NCBI GenBank assembly: GCA_933207985.1
Contig: OW240913.1
Location: forward strand, 263,925,112 to 263,989,111
Length of the DNA stretch: 64,000 bases
From: Pelobates cultripes
Taxonomy: Eukaryota; Chordata; Amphibia; Anura; Pelobatidae
Reading direction: 5' to 3'
Below the pieces are notes generated by a model. It searched no databases. It saw only the letters and a list, made by a program, of their open reading frames with translations, and had not been told where the DNA came from. Positions 1-12,737 of the stretch are shown here, piece after piece. The first letter of the stretch is position 1. The number at the start of each line of letters is the position of its first letter. Both the position numbers and the translations under genes were made by a program.

Positions 1-2400
1 TTTCCCAGTGGACTGCAGTTTCTGGGATAGACCATGATGAGTATGGAGGATGTCTGTGGGGGGTTGCATGTGACTAGAAGGTGAAATTTGATTGTGTTCA
101 AACACTGGTTATCATGGGTGGCAATGGAGTTGTGGGAAATAAAGTCTGTGCTGTGTAAGTCATACTGATAGAAAGTGAAGTATATATGTTATCACACCTT
201 GTAACTTCAGCAGTCTCCATCTGTCAGATCCATATATATCTGCTTGAGTAGAGCCATCAACACAGAAGCTTGTGAGTTTCATGTACAGAAAAAAATCAGT
301 TACATATACTTCTCTTCTAAAATAAGATTCAGATACTTTATATGCATCTTTCGTTTTCACTTAAATGGTAAAATAGTCACATGAACTGGTTCGGCAATAT
401 TTTTCACCAAAATATGTGCGTTAATTCGCCTTTCCCTATCTTTTTAAGGTCTTTCCTTTTCTTGGATATTAAAATGATATTTGCTAGTGGGTCCTCCAGG
501 TAGAATCCACCTTCCTACAGTAAGCATTAGTCTAAAAGTTTTATAATATCCATATCCATCTGGACCTTGTATTTTTTTAACTTTTCATGGAAGCTATAGC
601 AACTTAGATTTCATCCTCATTGATAGGTAGGCTTATGACCTGAAGATCAGCATCCAGGACATTAGATAATTTAAGTGAAAATTAAAACATTGGTAGCCTC
701 TGCTTGTGAAATATTATGCATATTGTGATTTGGAGTGTGCAGATACAAATAGCTAAAATAGTCTACAAGTGTTGAAAGTAGGGCCTTCAAAGCAGAAATG
801 GAATGACCCAAATGGCTTGTTACTATTGAAATAGACCTGGCATCACTTTTAGGTTTTAATTAGTGCGCCAGCATGGTGTCAACTTTATTAGCGTTGTCAT
901 AAACCAGATGCTAAGACCATACACGGCCCTTCGCAACATCCTTAAGCAATGGCTGTTTGACAGATTATCTAACAGCCTGCAATTTGGTTTGATGGGCCCG
1001 TATGGGGTCTGATTTATGCTGCAGTTCCAACCTACATAGTTCTCATTGTAAATCTGCGAGTAGATGTAATTACGTTGCTTAGGGAAAGTAGCTAATTTTA
1101 TAAAGTCCTCTGAAAACACACAACTAAAGATCCTGCTAAGCAGTAACATTGTGAGCCCTGGTCACCACACCAGCATCTAACAGCTATTAAAAAAGTAATA
1201 GTTTTAATACATTTGTATAATTTACAAAGCTATAACCTTGTCATACTGTGTTTTAGATTTTGCTAAACAGAAAACACTTCTGCAATTATGCCATTTTATC
1301 TCAATAATACAATTTGAATGTTCGTTATGTACCTGATCACAAGATTGCTTTACTGTCATTTTGTTTTGTCCAAAATATATATTTACTAATTACTTAACAA
1401 GAATTTATTACAGATTTTCTTAATTGGCTAATTATATATTTAAGATCAGTTTATAATTTTTAATTTTGCGTTAATTATTTTGATGAAAACTAAAATCATT
1501 TGCCAATAAACATTCATTTCAACAGATATAAGTAAAGGATTCTGTAAGTTTTAGCAGATAAACAATGAGCACAGATATAGACAAGAGAGACAGAAGGATA
1601 CAGTGTAAACCTGCTAGTCTGAGGATGCCACTTAACTGCTCCCGGTGAGAAGAACTGTCTTTATCTGCCTGTCTGTCATTCATTTCTGACACAGGCTGCC
1701 AATAAACTGGCAGATGTATAGCGTGTTCTTGAGCATGATCTCTCTATGAAATGACAATACACTAAAAACATGTCAACACTGCATTACTCTCTTTTCCTGT
1801 CTCCTGTTTAATTCTTTGAGTATCGGGGACCTGAGCAATAAACTGGGACTTCTTCACTAAATAGGTAGTTGTGAAATTGACAAAAAGAACTGCAAATTAA
1901 AAGACAAAGTAGTTGAATAGGAAATAAATTCTCCAACTGAGCTCTGGTATTTTGTTTTAAAATATGCCATTCCTAGCCAATTCTCCATAATTTTTTGTAT
2001 TTAATAAATTATTCCATTGGTTAATAAATTTATTATTCCAGTACCGTAAAAAAAACTATTTAATTAAATTTTTTAATTAAAGCTATTTATAATAATTCTG
2101 CACATTATAATATATTATGACCAGCACAATTAACTGTAACTGTAAATACCTAGGTTTCAAATCCAGATAATTCCTGCACCTTTACAGAAATGTACCCTTT
2201 TTATTCGTTTTCAGGTTTTACTTCCGATTTGTTAGCTTTCTTTTCAAGTAATGTATTGGTGTAGGAAGCATTTTCCACCCCAAGATCTGAGTTACAAGCT
2301 TTTACGAGGAAACATTAGTTGTAATGAGTTTTCTACAAACAAACTATACATTAGTGGGACGTAGTTGCTATTGCACTATTAAATTATTTGCTATTTATTT
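1..2400. other. Unassigned AT-rich sequence
   Basis: No coding region, terminal repeat or recognised transposon was seen here. Short open frames occur on both strands but lack domain-like composition. The stretch may be intron or intergenic DNA of the host. The segment around 1560-1760 is less AT-rich and could be conserved non-coding DNA, which cannot be judged without comparison. Confidence 0.5.
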
Positions 2401-2408
2401 GCATTTTA

Positions 2409-2653
2409 AAGTTACACTGCTGGTTCTGTAATGTTTTGCAGTGTTCCAGAAATCGTATAACCCTCCTCATCCTGATACACGTTTTGTGGCCTCATAGCGA
2501 GATCATTCTGTCTGTTTCTAAGACATTTTACTTGATCACTCTTTTCCTTCGGAAATAACAAGCTTGCGTTGTACTTGATTGCTTTGCTCATAGTTGTGCA
2601 AATGCTTATAAAAGGTTGACTCACATCATTCAGAATCACAGGCTGTGGGAAGA
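2409..2653 (-). CDS. Possible terminal coding exon of an unrecognised host gene
   Basis: On the minus strand an open frame of about 77 codons begins right after a good splice-acceptor-like sequence (pyrimidine-rich, ending TTTCTTCCCACAG, about 2648-2661) and ends in TAA at 2409-2411. An AATAAA lies just beyond the stop, near 2394-2399. The peptide has ordinary composition, contains LFPKEKSDQVKCLRNRQND and ends YTISGTLQNITEPAV. It shows no transposon motifs, no membrane segment and no recognised domain. The tyrosine-rich acidic tail could be cytoplasmic, but that is speculation. The exon start is set by the acceptor; a TGA in the same frame lies just upstream of it. No partner exon was identified in the window, so chance is a real alternative. 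Confidence 0.35.
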
Positions 2654-2659
2654 AATCAA

Positions 2660-3974
2660 AGACTATTAGACCAGTGGTAGATAGAAAAGAATCTCACCTA
2701 GGCCGGGGTCATATATTATCCACTAGTCTCCATTTGGATACTTTGAACATATCCCTAAGTCACCAAAATGAATGGCAAGGACAAAGAAACTTGTGCTAAT
2801 ATATATTTCAAATAGGGTGTTAAAGCTCCACGTGTTACTTTGTATTTTTTAATTAAGCTGCTTAAGTGCAAGTAACTGTGTTAATTCCTGGCATGATGCA
2901 GTTTGCAAAATGTAAGTCCGTGCAAGAATAACAGATATTAATTCAGCCAATACACAGGAGCTAGAACATAAAATCGAATGGGTTCTATGTTTTTGTATCT
3001 AATACAGGTGGCTAATGGGTACTATGCATGATGTGGGTTGCATAGGCATGGTTAGTGGATAGTTCAAGAGACTTCTGAATGTTCTATTGTCTGTGGTGGT
3101 TGTCGTGGTGTTGGCTTTAATTTGCCATGGAGCTTACTGATGGGTTTTGGATTTTATGTGTTTGCCATGATGATAAATGATGGGTGCACTTTACTGATGT
3201 TTGAAGCTTCATCTTCATTTTCTCTATAACATTGATAACAGTTGATAACTCGTTGCTCCTTTATTTCCCAATCTTCTATTAAGGATTGGCATTGTAACTA
3301 GTTATAAATATCCCATACTGAATGACAGCCCACCATTAAGAAATGATGATATGTAAAGTGAAGGAAGTGAAGCATAATAATAATAATTATAATCATTTAA
3401 AAAAGTATTAAACCATGCAAGGTACATTTGACTTGTCACCTGTTCTCAGGTATGTCCTCGGAGTTAGAATTTTTTTTACCTAACTTAATTGTATTCGTTT
3501 TGTTGACCTTAAAAGGATAAAAAACAAAAAACAAAGTGTACTGTGCAGTAAAGTGCTTACAAATAGTATAAAATAGGATTAAAATTAGCAGCTACAACAC
3601 ACGTGTAAATCCCTCTTACTTAACACATAATCATAAAAAGAATAGAGTGCACTGAGTGGAAGGAATAAACCACTTCGGATAAACCCAGTGGAGCGCTAAA
3701 AACAAATTAACACTTACCCTCTATAGGGGAATAAATGAATATGAAAAATAAATGGTATAGAACCTTGGATTGATTGGTAATACCAAACCTCTTCTTAATA
3801 TATAGATCCAAGTGCTCAGAAAAAAAGACAAAAAATTAAGCAAATGCTCCTAGTATATTATATTATCCTCAGTATATATATGTTAAAAGGTGATGCGAAT
3901 TGAATGCTCACCTTCTAGAGAGCCAAATATGCTGTGCTCTCAGTGTGAGAAGCACTGTGCCTAAAAGGATAGAG
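2660..3974. other. Unassigned sequence
   Basis: AT-rich, with no supported gene. Parts of 3540-3970, which include phrases such as CCCAGTGGAGCGCT, resemble the untranslated ends of dispersed retroelements, but no boundary or coding part supports a class. Confidence 0.4.
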
Positions 3975-3977
3975 GCA

Positions 3978-4245
3978 CAAGTGGGGCTGTAGTGGTGGTT
4001 TAATGGCAGTAGTTGAGTGTTAAGGGCAGTAATGGGGGTTAGGAGCTGTTGTGGGGATAGGATCTTTATTAAGAGGATTGGGGCTGTAGTGGGACTGTAG
4101 TAAGGGTTAGAGACACTAGTGGTAGGATAGGGACTGTAGAGGGATTTAGGAGCAGTAGTGGGGGATTAGACACTGTAGTGAGGGTATGGGATGTAGTGGG
4201 ATAGGCACTGTACTGGGGGGTTAGTGAGTGTAGTGGGTAGATAAA
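3978..4245 (+). repeat. Degenerate G-rich minisatellite
   Basis: Roughly twelve imperfect copies of a unit of about 20-24 bases similar to GGGGTTAGGCACTGTAGT occur in tandem. Units vary in length and base content. An A-rich tract follows at 4262-4325. The open frame on the opposite strand, rich in Leu, Pro, Thr and Ser, is a product of the repeat and not a gene. Confidence 0.7.
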
Positions 4246-4329
4246 GGGCAAAGGGGAAAGTAAAAGATAACAAACAACCCCCCCAAAAAAATTAATAAAA
4301 AAAAAAAACCACAAAATAAAATTTCTTTC

Positions 4330-6397
4330 CACCTGCTTGAGGCTTACCTTTGGCCAGGGAGGAGGAAATGCTGATCCAAGGTGGTATGGTGGGAGATGCA
4401 GCTTGTCCTTGACAGGTTCAGGAAGTAGTGTCTCCCAGAATCTGCCATGTTAAAACTTCTCATTGAGCTGCATTGGAAGTTTGTGATTTGACAGCTACAA
4501 CAAATCAGGGCTAGAAAGGGAGATTGTCAGCTTTTGCAAGATGTTTTTAGATATACCCCTAATGGAATAAAAAAGTACAAATAAATGCATGCATGTTTTC
4601 TACTAAAATGTGATTTTATATTCTCTCTTTTTCTGCTTACTCAACCTTGGCTCTGATCAGCATTTAGACACGACGGCCTAATCTGTTAATGTCTTTAAAC
4701 GTTAAACAAAATGTGTGCATTAATCTTGACAGTCATGCACTGTCATACATCAATATTGTTAACAAGGCATTATAAGCATTTCTGTCTTTGCAAAATCAAA
4801 AATAAAGATAAAAGAAAAAAAAGGTGATTATATTTAATTTATTTCTAAGTCAGCTATGCTTTCATTTCGGCTACCTGGCCATCAATTTAATTTCTCAACC
4901 ATAGTGCTCACAATACTGAGCAGCAAGGAATTTACTTTCCGCTCAATGTTACTGAACATATGGCAACCCTTGTATAGCATATATTATGTTGCAGACCCTA
5001 AACTTAAAGTAACTAAGGTGATGGAGTCAAGACAAAGTTAGCACTGTTTATTAGCACTTTTTTATTGCACCTCGTATTTTGAGTATATTTATAAATACAC
5101 AGACAAAGCGAAGGTACAGACATACAATTTGGTGACTCAGCTGCATTTAGAACTTTATTCCCAAGATAAAAACATAAGACATAATTATTATTAATATATT
5201 AACTTGGGAACCAGAACTATTAATGGGTTTCATGGAGTAAAAGACAAACCTGATGCCATCAGTGTAAAGTCCATGTCCTCAAATGTTCAGCTTATTCTTC
5301 ATCTTGATATATATTCTGTCTGCCACACAGCTAATGTATGAAAAATTGCAGAGTTGTCCCTTTCAGCATTGATAGCTTTCGTCTAGTTCCTTGTCTGCTG
5401 TTTAGATGCTTTTTTGTTTTCTTTTTTATTTTCTTATATTTAAAGGTTTAAAAAAATATAAAAGGTATGTTTCCTAAGATTTAATTGTGGGAATAATGTT
5501 CTAAAAATATTACCAAAAATACACAACAGCAAACATACTTGATTTTTTTTTTCCAAATAAGGAACAATTTAATATATACATGAAATAAGTAACGCGGTGT
5601 GAATTAAAATTAACACAATCCAAACATCTAGCTGTGCTAGAGTAATATCTGCTAGCTGTGGTCTTCCTATATAAATTACCATTTTCTCTCAGTGGGCGAA
5701 AGCACATGGGATTTTTTTTCATTTACATAACTGTCTTTCAAATTAATCTAAACTGTTTAATATGTGAAATTCAATTCAAAGAAATAACAAAAAAGTCTGA
5801 GTGTACCTTCGCCACTGTTTCTCCACTTTATACTTCATGTTAGTCTCTCAGCCGTGAGTGATGTTGATTTCTTCCTATTAAAGGATCTAATCAAGAAAAA
5901 TAATTTTCTTGTGAGCAATTTTCTTGCAAGTAATACGATTCAAGAACCTTGATAATCAGTATGTTAGATTCAGTGCATTCAGAGTTGTTCTTTTTACTGC
6001 CGAGTGCTGACCACTGTTGGCAATTAGCTGTATTGTGTCCTCTTGACATTTGCACCATTTCTAATATCTCTAGAATTAATTTAAAAGTTTTTCCACATCT
6101 TTTTTTTTTTTTTTAAATTAAATATAGGGATCATTCTTTTATAGGTATAATTGTAAGTATACAGAGTGTGAAAATATATATTTGTTAAATTCAAATAGGA
6201 CATGTGACTTTTATGCAAAATAGATTGTTTGGCAACTGTAAAGACCCTGCACGGGTAATTGTGTTGTATATGATCAAAGCAACAGATTCACCAATAATGG
6301 ATTCCTCTCATACAGATGTAAGTCTGCTCCCTAAGCCAGAACAATCAATTTTGTTGTGGTTGACTGTAAATCTTTACTAGTGAAAGGGGAGATAATA
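4330..6397. other. Unassigned sequence
   Basis: No supported gene, RNA or element. There are A/T homopolymer runs (5529-5545, 6099-6115) and scattered short open frames of low complexity. Confidence 0.45.
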
Positions 6398-6405
6398 TTT
6401 ATCAT

Positions 6406-6710
6406 TAGTGATGTCCCGAACTGTTCCCGGACTCATCATTGAGTAAACTTTGACCCTGTACCTCACAGTCAGCAGACACATTCCAGCCAATCAGCAGCAG
6501 ACCCTCCCTCCCAGACCTTCCCACCTCCTGGACAGCTCACTAAGAATGCAGCTTCACAATGGATGCTGTCCAGGAGCTGGGAGGGTCTGCTGCTGATTGG
6601 CTGGAATGTGTCTGCTGACTGTGAGGTACAGGGTCAAAGTTTACTCAATGATGAGTCCGCGGCGAACCGTTCGTGGCGAACTGTTCGGCGAACAGTTCGG
6701 GACATCACTA
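6406..6710. mobile_element. hAT-like MITE with perfect TIRs and 8-bp target duplication
   Basis: The 305-bp element is flanked by the direct repeat TTTATCAT (6398-6405 and 6711-6718). Its 21-bp terminal inverted repeats are perfect and begin TAGTGATGTCCCGAAC. Most of the body is itself a long palindrome (the segment with CAGCAGACACATTCCAGCC is repeated inverted on the other side), so the transcript would fold into one hairpin. An 8-bp target duplication is the signature of hAT-superfamily transposition. There is no coding capacity, so it would need a transposase supplied in trans. Short GTTCG/CGAAC-rich repeats sit inside the right arm. Confidence 0.9.
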
Positions 6711-6718
6711 TTTATCAT

Positions 6719-8434
6719 ATATGACAGAACTTTCTAAATTACAGGCCAATTACAATGAATGTAACCTATTAAAATAATAATTAATAACATGTGCTACGTA
6801 ACCTGAGAACATGTCCACAAATGTATCCTAATTCAGCAAATCCATGTTAGTTTATCAATGCCTTATATTGAAAATGTGGTAAAGTAAGCGTTTGCTTTTA
6901 TGTTAGTTATGTTTATGTATTTATACATATCCTGTCAATGTCTCAGCTGTGTTTTGAAAACAATACACTATTTATATAATGATCTGTAGTGGTTATGGTG
7001 CTAGAAGTCCCCTGACACCATGCCATGACAAGCAGTCAAACCATTTTCTCAAAGTTAGAGTAACACTTAATTGGGTCCATCGGGTGCCTCTGTCCTGGCA
7101 TCCTTACTGTTAGAAAAGTTTCAGAGTGATTTATCTAGAGAAGTCACCATTAAAGTTTGTAGTTTTTGCAGATAAATCATTTTGAAATGTTCCTAGCCGT
7201 ATTGAGTCATTTAGAAAGCTTATTATATTGAGGCATATGTTTGCATATAAGAAGTAATTTATAATTTTTTGGGTTGGAAATGAATCATATAATTGTCATA
7301 GAATAATAAAGTTATGATTTTGTTGTGTTTTGTAAGACTTCTCTCAAGCAATGATGCAGGATACTGGGGATCTATTCACTAAACAGCGAGATGTAATTAC
7401 TTGAGAAACAGAATCAAACTTTAAGACAAAATGACCCTATTTGAAAAGAAAAGTCTCTTTTCAGCACAATATGTGATTTGTTTTCCTGATTACAACAAAT
7501 TAGTGTTTTGGGAACATACTCTTAAGTCATTAACAGTACGAACAACTGAGTTCAGAAAACAGGAATCTTATGCAAGGCATGTTCTGCTGCTTTCAAAGCC
7601 CAGTGACACAGTGACAGCTGGTCGTGTAACCTGACCTGTGAAAGACTAGGGGTGGCAATCTGTTGGGATATCGTGCTGTGATAAAATCAAAATGATCCAT
7701 GTAGATCACCTGTCTTTATATAATTTGGCAGGTCTACCCAGGGATAAAACAACAGCATGTTTTATCAGTGTTTCAAAATCTCCGTAAACACCGAATGTGG
7801 TTTAACAGTCAAATTCACAGTAACAAGAAATTGTATTCGGCGTTAAAAAGCTTCATGAAACACTGTTTGTTAAATGTATGAAATATACTAGCTTGCAATT
7901 TACCCTTGAACAGATTTTGCATTTGTCTGGGATAAAACAGGAAGAGTTATTCATTAAACAGCAAGTGGGTTTGTATTTAAAAGGGAATAGGAAACATTCA
8001 GACAATACAGCCACGATGGATAAATAGATGCTCTGAAAATGTTCTAGTGGTCTATTTTGGCTTTACCGGGACATGGCAAACACCATAATAACCACATCAG
8101 TATATGTTCCATCCAACGATTATGGTACCAGGAGGTCTTGATGTTGATTTGTGAAGGAGCTGGAATTTGCAGACTCCATTATATTTGTGAGGTGACACCT
8201 ATCATTTCATACGGAAAAACAGTAAAAGAGCTGATTGTAAGCTGATAGCAAATGGCTGCAGTTAATGTCAGCTTGAACAGGCATTTTATTCATGTATTGT
8301 ATTCTAAATAAAACAACATCTGAACTCCATATTCCATAAACTCTCACCGAAAATATTTTCAGCTACTTCCTGTTTTGGGCAAAGCTTGCTATAACAGCTA
8401 TCTGTCTTGGGATTGAAGGAATTAAAAATAAATA
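6719..8434. other. Unassigned sequence
   Basis: No gene or complete element was recognised. ATTCACTAAACAG near 7374 and TTCATTAAACAGC near 7952 recall the ends of a frog MITE family seen better at 37526 and 63603, but pairing is too weak to call an element. Confidence 0.4.
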
Positions 8435-8442
8435 CTAGTTAT

Positions 8443-9181
8443 TAGACATGTACACCGTAAAACATTTGTTTATTTGACGAAATTCGGTGAAAAATAATTT
8501 GTTTTCGCCCAAAATAACACTGCGAATGCACAGAAAAAAAGGAAGGAGGGGGCCGGCAGCGCTACCATCTTCCTCCTTGTAATAAATATTAACAATTTCC
8601 CACCCCCACCCCAGCATTAAAACCTATCGGGGTCACTATGGCCCCATATAAAAGGGAGGTTAAATCGGTAACCGAACAAAACCATAAATTACGCAGACCA
8701 CCCATATGCTTATTAACCTTGTTAACACCCCTTTTAACAGCTCAATAACGATTCATACCTCAGTGTTCTAAGTGTTCGGCTCGGTGGCCGTCGTTCGTAT
8801 GCACAAACATGTGGTAGTGGCCATCTTGTTCGCACGAACACAGGCAGCGGTGTTTGGTTGTCGAGGAACTAAAATCAGACACTTGACCTCGCGAACACCG
8901 CTGAACTTCCATCCACCTGCGTTTGTTTCTTTACATCCTGGAAGAGCAGTCTTTGGTGGAATTGTTCGCATGGACTAGGTGAACACTATCTGCCTATTCT
9001 GCAGCACGGATTCTATTAAATGAAAGAACTGAAACAAAAAGGTAATGCATTCGGCATTTGCACTTTAGTTTCGTATATAATTTGAATGTAGGACTTTCAT
9101 TTATGTTATAGTAAACAAATACGAAAAAGTCTGGAAATTCTGACAAAAATTTATTCGTCCGATAACGAATGCACGTGTCTA
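8443..9181. mobile_element. Non-autonomous hAT-like element
   Basis: The 739-bp element has termini TAGACATGTAC (left) and, read inverted from the right, TAGACACGTGCATTCG. Imperfect 8-bp flanks, CTAGTTAT and CTTATTAT, match at 6 of 8 bases, which fits an aged hAT target duplication. The body contains several TTCG/CGAA-containing segments. Two overlapping open frames of 67-68 codons at 8768-8978 lie on opposite strands and have no recognisable domain, so I treat them as chance. Boundaries rest on the inverted termini and are moderately certain. Confidence 0.65.
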
Positions 9182-9189
9182 CTTATTAT

Positions 9190-10089
9190 CTTTTTTTTAT
9201 TAATCAATATTTATTCTAAAAAGTTATAAAATGTAAAAAAAAAATCATGTTTTAGGAAATTGGGATCATCTCCAGTCTGCATTATCTCTTTGACTTTCCC
9301 AATTCCTTGTAATTTCATAGCAATTAACCATTTAGTAAAAAAAACAAAAAAAAAAACAATTTGTTTCTAAAGTGCTACCAACAGAGAAATCAATAATACG
9401 TTACCTTTCTGATGAGGAAGTTGTATAGATAGTCCTCTATGAGAATAAAAGCTGATTGGACAAAATTATATCATTTTGCAGGAAAGAGAACAAACAAGAA
9501 TAAACTGCCAGATCTATTTTATTCCTTTTATTGCGAATAAGACCATTAATTGTTTAAACAACCTTTCAAAGAAGAAGGAAAACAATTCCCTGAATCAAAC
9601 CCACTAGAGTCAGATAGTGTATCTAAAAATCTATTCTGGATTCAATTTGTATCAATCTTTTGCAAAGATTTGCTTTATATAACTTGACTTGGTCAATAAG
9701 ATGAAACCGTAACTTATTGATATGAGTCACAGAAATGTGCGAGAAATCCGATGCTAACTTGACATTCGCTTTGCTTTGTTTTTATAAAGTCTACTTGCAT
9801 GTTTGTCTTACAGGAGCTACTAACAGTTTAAATTAGGTGCAGATTTGGAGGTAAAATGATGATAAATATTTCAGAAATGTTACTGAAATAGATAAGTAAA
9901 CCATAAATCAAAATCGCAATTGTGATCCTATGCTTAGTTAGCATAATTCACAAATGTTTTACCAGTTATGACTGTATTAATTGCCTCTTACTAGTTTATT
10001 TTGTCATATAGAGAGAAAGAGAACAGATAACTTATGTTGCTAGCACACTATAGAGTCAAAATGAAAGTGGAGAAATGAAAGATTAGTAT
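9190..10089. other. Unassigned sequence
   Basis: AT-rich, with no supported gene or element boundary. Confidence 0.45.
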
Positions 10090-10553
10090 CATAGTTAGTT
10101 ACATAAGCAGAAAAGGTCAGCCTTTCTCACATCTGTTTTTGCTGTTGATCCAAAAGTAGGCAAAAAAAAAAACAGTTTGAAGCACTTTCCAATTTTGCAA
10201 CAAACTAGGAAAAAATTCTTTCTTAAGCCCAGAATGGCAGTCAGATTTCCCCATGGATCAAGAAGCTACGACCCCACAAATTAAAAATTGTATCCCTGAA
10301 TATTGTTTTTGCAAATATCCATTCAGTTTCTGTTTAAACTCCTGTACAGCCTCTGATAATTCAACCTTTTCAGGCAAAGAATTCCACATCTTTATTGTTC
10401 TTACTGTAAAAAACCCTTTCCTTTGCCTTAGACTAAATCTCCTTTTTTCCAGTCTAAATGCATAACTTTGTGTCCTATGTATAGTCCTATTGGAAGCTTT
10501 ATTTACTGAGAGCTTCATCAAGTGATTAATTTCTGAGAATCTACTTTTAATCT
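10090..10553 (-). pseudogene. CR1-type LINE 3' end (ORF2 C-terminus and 3' UTR)
   Basis: On the minus strand the frame encodes the C-terminal part of a CR1 ORF2 protein, with FTVRTIKMWNSLPEKV, the hallmark segment just before the end of CR1 polyproteins, and RRFSLRQRKG upstream. The 3' UTR ends at a GTAACTAACTATG-like terminus on the minus strand, matching the end of the better plus-strand copy at 20613-21228. The copy is 5'-truncated and is cut at its upstream side by the TTAA-flanked element at 10558. A few indels break the frame. Confidence 0.85.
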
Positions 10554-10557
10554 TTAA

Positions 10558-12696
10558 CCCCTTAAGGACGGAGCCAAATGTACACGTTGTGAACAAAACA
10601 AAATGTAAACAAAAACTGGCATTTGCACTACATGTCTATCCAACCATAATTCACCTCTTTCATAGTAAATGCACCCACCCTTATTATATATCATTTTATT
10701 CAGGGGAAACAGGGCTTTCATTTAATATCAAATATTTAGCTATGAAACATAATTTAATATGAAAAAAATGGGAGAAAATAAGATTTTTTTAATTTTTTTA
10801 GTTCTACATGACATTTTAACTGTCAATGTCATAATACTGTTTGCTTTTACTGCAATAAAATACACATACTTGTATTCAGCAAAGTCTCACATGTAACACA
10901 GTACCCCCTATGTACAGGTATTATGGCGTTTTGGGAAGTTACAGGGTCAAATATAGCACGTTACATTTGAAATTGAAATTCGCCAGATTGGTTACGTTGC
11001 CTTTGAGACTTTATAGTAGCCCAGGAATGAAATTTACACCCATAATGGCATACCATTTGCAATAGTAGACAACCCAAGGTATTGCAAATGGGGTACGTCC
11101 AGTCGTTTTTAGTAGCCATTTGGTCACAAACACTGGCCAAAGTTAGCATTAGTATTTGCTTGTGTGTGAAAAATGCAAAAAACACCAATTTTGGCCAGTG
11201 TTTGTGACTAAGTGGCTACTAAAAAAGACTGGACATACCCCATTTGCAATACCTTGTCTTCTTTTGCAAATGGTATGCCATCATAGGGGTAATTTCCATT
11301 CTTGGGCTACCATAGGGTCTCAAAGGTAACCTAACCAATATGACAAATTTTAATGTGAAAAAAATGAAACACAAGCCGTATATTTGACGCTGTAACTTTT
11401 GAAAACACCATAAAACCTGTACACGAGGGGTACTGTTGTGCTCGGGAGACTTCGCTGAACACAAATATTTGTGTTTCAAAACAGTAAAAAGTATCGCAGC
11501 AATAATATCGTCCGTGTTAGTGCTATTTGTGCGTGAAAAATGCAAAAAATGTCATTTTTACTGGCGATATCATCATTGTAATACATTTTACTGTTTTGAA
11601 ACACTAATATTTGTGTTCAGCGAAGTCTCCTGAGTAGAACAGCACCCCACATGTACATGTTTTATGGTGTCTTGGAAAGTTATAGGGTTAAATATAGTGC
11701 TAGCAAATTAAATTCCCTTTACTTTGGGCATGGGTTGTCAGGCAGGTCCCGCTAATTGTAATTAATTAAGATACCTAATTATGTAAAAATATTACATAAA
11801 TATATATGTAGAATTAATATATGTATATATATATATATGTATGTGTATATATGTATGTATATATATATATATATATATATATAAATATTATTTTTTTTAA
11901 ATATTTTTATTTATATATAGGTATATATATAGTGATATATACGTATATATTGATGTATATAGATATATATATTATTTCGTTCTACGTGTATTTTGATATA
12001 AATATATATATTAATATCACAATACAGTTAGAATGAAATAACACACATCTATATATTTTTTTATTATTTATTTTTAATTATTTTTTTAATTTTATTTTTT
12101 AACGTATTTACATTTTTTTTATATTATATATAAACATATATATAAAAATAATTATATATGTATTTAATCAGTATCAGTCTATGTGTAATTTGATATTAAT
12201 ATATATATATATATAAAATTATATATATATTAATAGTAAAATACACATAGACAGTGTATGTGTGTGTATGTGTATGTGTATATATATACTTAGATCATAT
12301 ATATATAATATATATAAATATATATATTATATATGATCTAAGTATATAATTTTCTTTTTTTACACTTTTTAACTTAATTTATTTTATTTTCAGCCAGCAG
12401 GGGGACCACCTGTCATTACAGGCAGCCCCCCTGCTGGCAATATAGAAGCCAGCTATCCCGGCCATGTGATTGTGAGGTCCTCGCAAGGACCTCACTCTCA
12501 CATGGCTGGGGGGGGGCTTCAGGACGTCGGATGTGCGGCGGGGGGCTCCCTGGGAGTCCCCCCAACCACGATCGCCGACGTGGAATTGCCGGCGACCAGG
12601 TAAGTACAAAAAAAACGGAGGGCATACTATTACGCCCGGCGGCATTTAGAGACGCTTAAAATAGGAAGCAATAGTACACCCTCCGGCGTTAAGGGG
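10558..12696. mobile_element. 2.1-kb TTAA-flanked DNA transposon derivative, non-autonomous
   Basis: TTAA lies on both sides (10554-10557 and 12697-12700) and the termini are inverted copies of CCCCTTAA (left CCCCTTAAGGACGG; right, read inverted, CCCCTTAACGCCGG). TTAA target choice is typical of piggyBac and Kolobok transposons. Internally there are inverted and direct modules: AGACTTCGCTGAACACAAAT near 11449 is repeated inverted near 11609, and GGCCAGTGTTTGTGAC near 11194 is also paired. An AT-rich low-complexity tract fills about 11750-12375 and a GC-rich tract follows. No transposase is encoded. It shares termini with the 80-bp element at 34852-34931. It sits at the upstream edge of the CR1 fragment at 10090. 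Confidence 0.75.
11795..12375. repeat. AT-rich low-complexity tract with palindromic (TA)n blocks
   Basis: Alternating TA, TATG and T-rich stretches dominate. A palindrome of about 80 bp is centred near 12315: CTTAGATCATATATATA on the left matches TATATATGATCTAAG on the right. Encoded Ile/Tyr-rich peptides are artefacts. Confidence 0.75.
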
Positions 12697-12737
12697 TTAA
12701 GGAATCCAGTGCAGAACTCAGATTGATTGATTGCTTC

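Noticed and set aside
4069..4332. Open frame rich in Leu, Pro, Thr and Ser on the minus strand
   Set aside because: It is the reverse translation of the degenerate minisatellite; no other support.
8768..8978. Overlapping 67-68-codon frames on both strands
   Set aside because: Both lie inside the hAT-like non-autonomous element, overlap almost entirely, and show no domain.
12379..12645. GC-rich frames with Arg/Pro content on the minus strand
   Set aside because: Part of the non-coding 2.1-kb TTAA element; composition follows base content.
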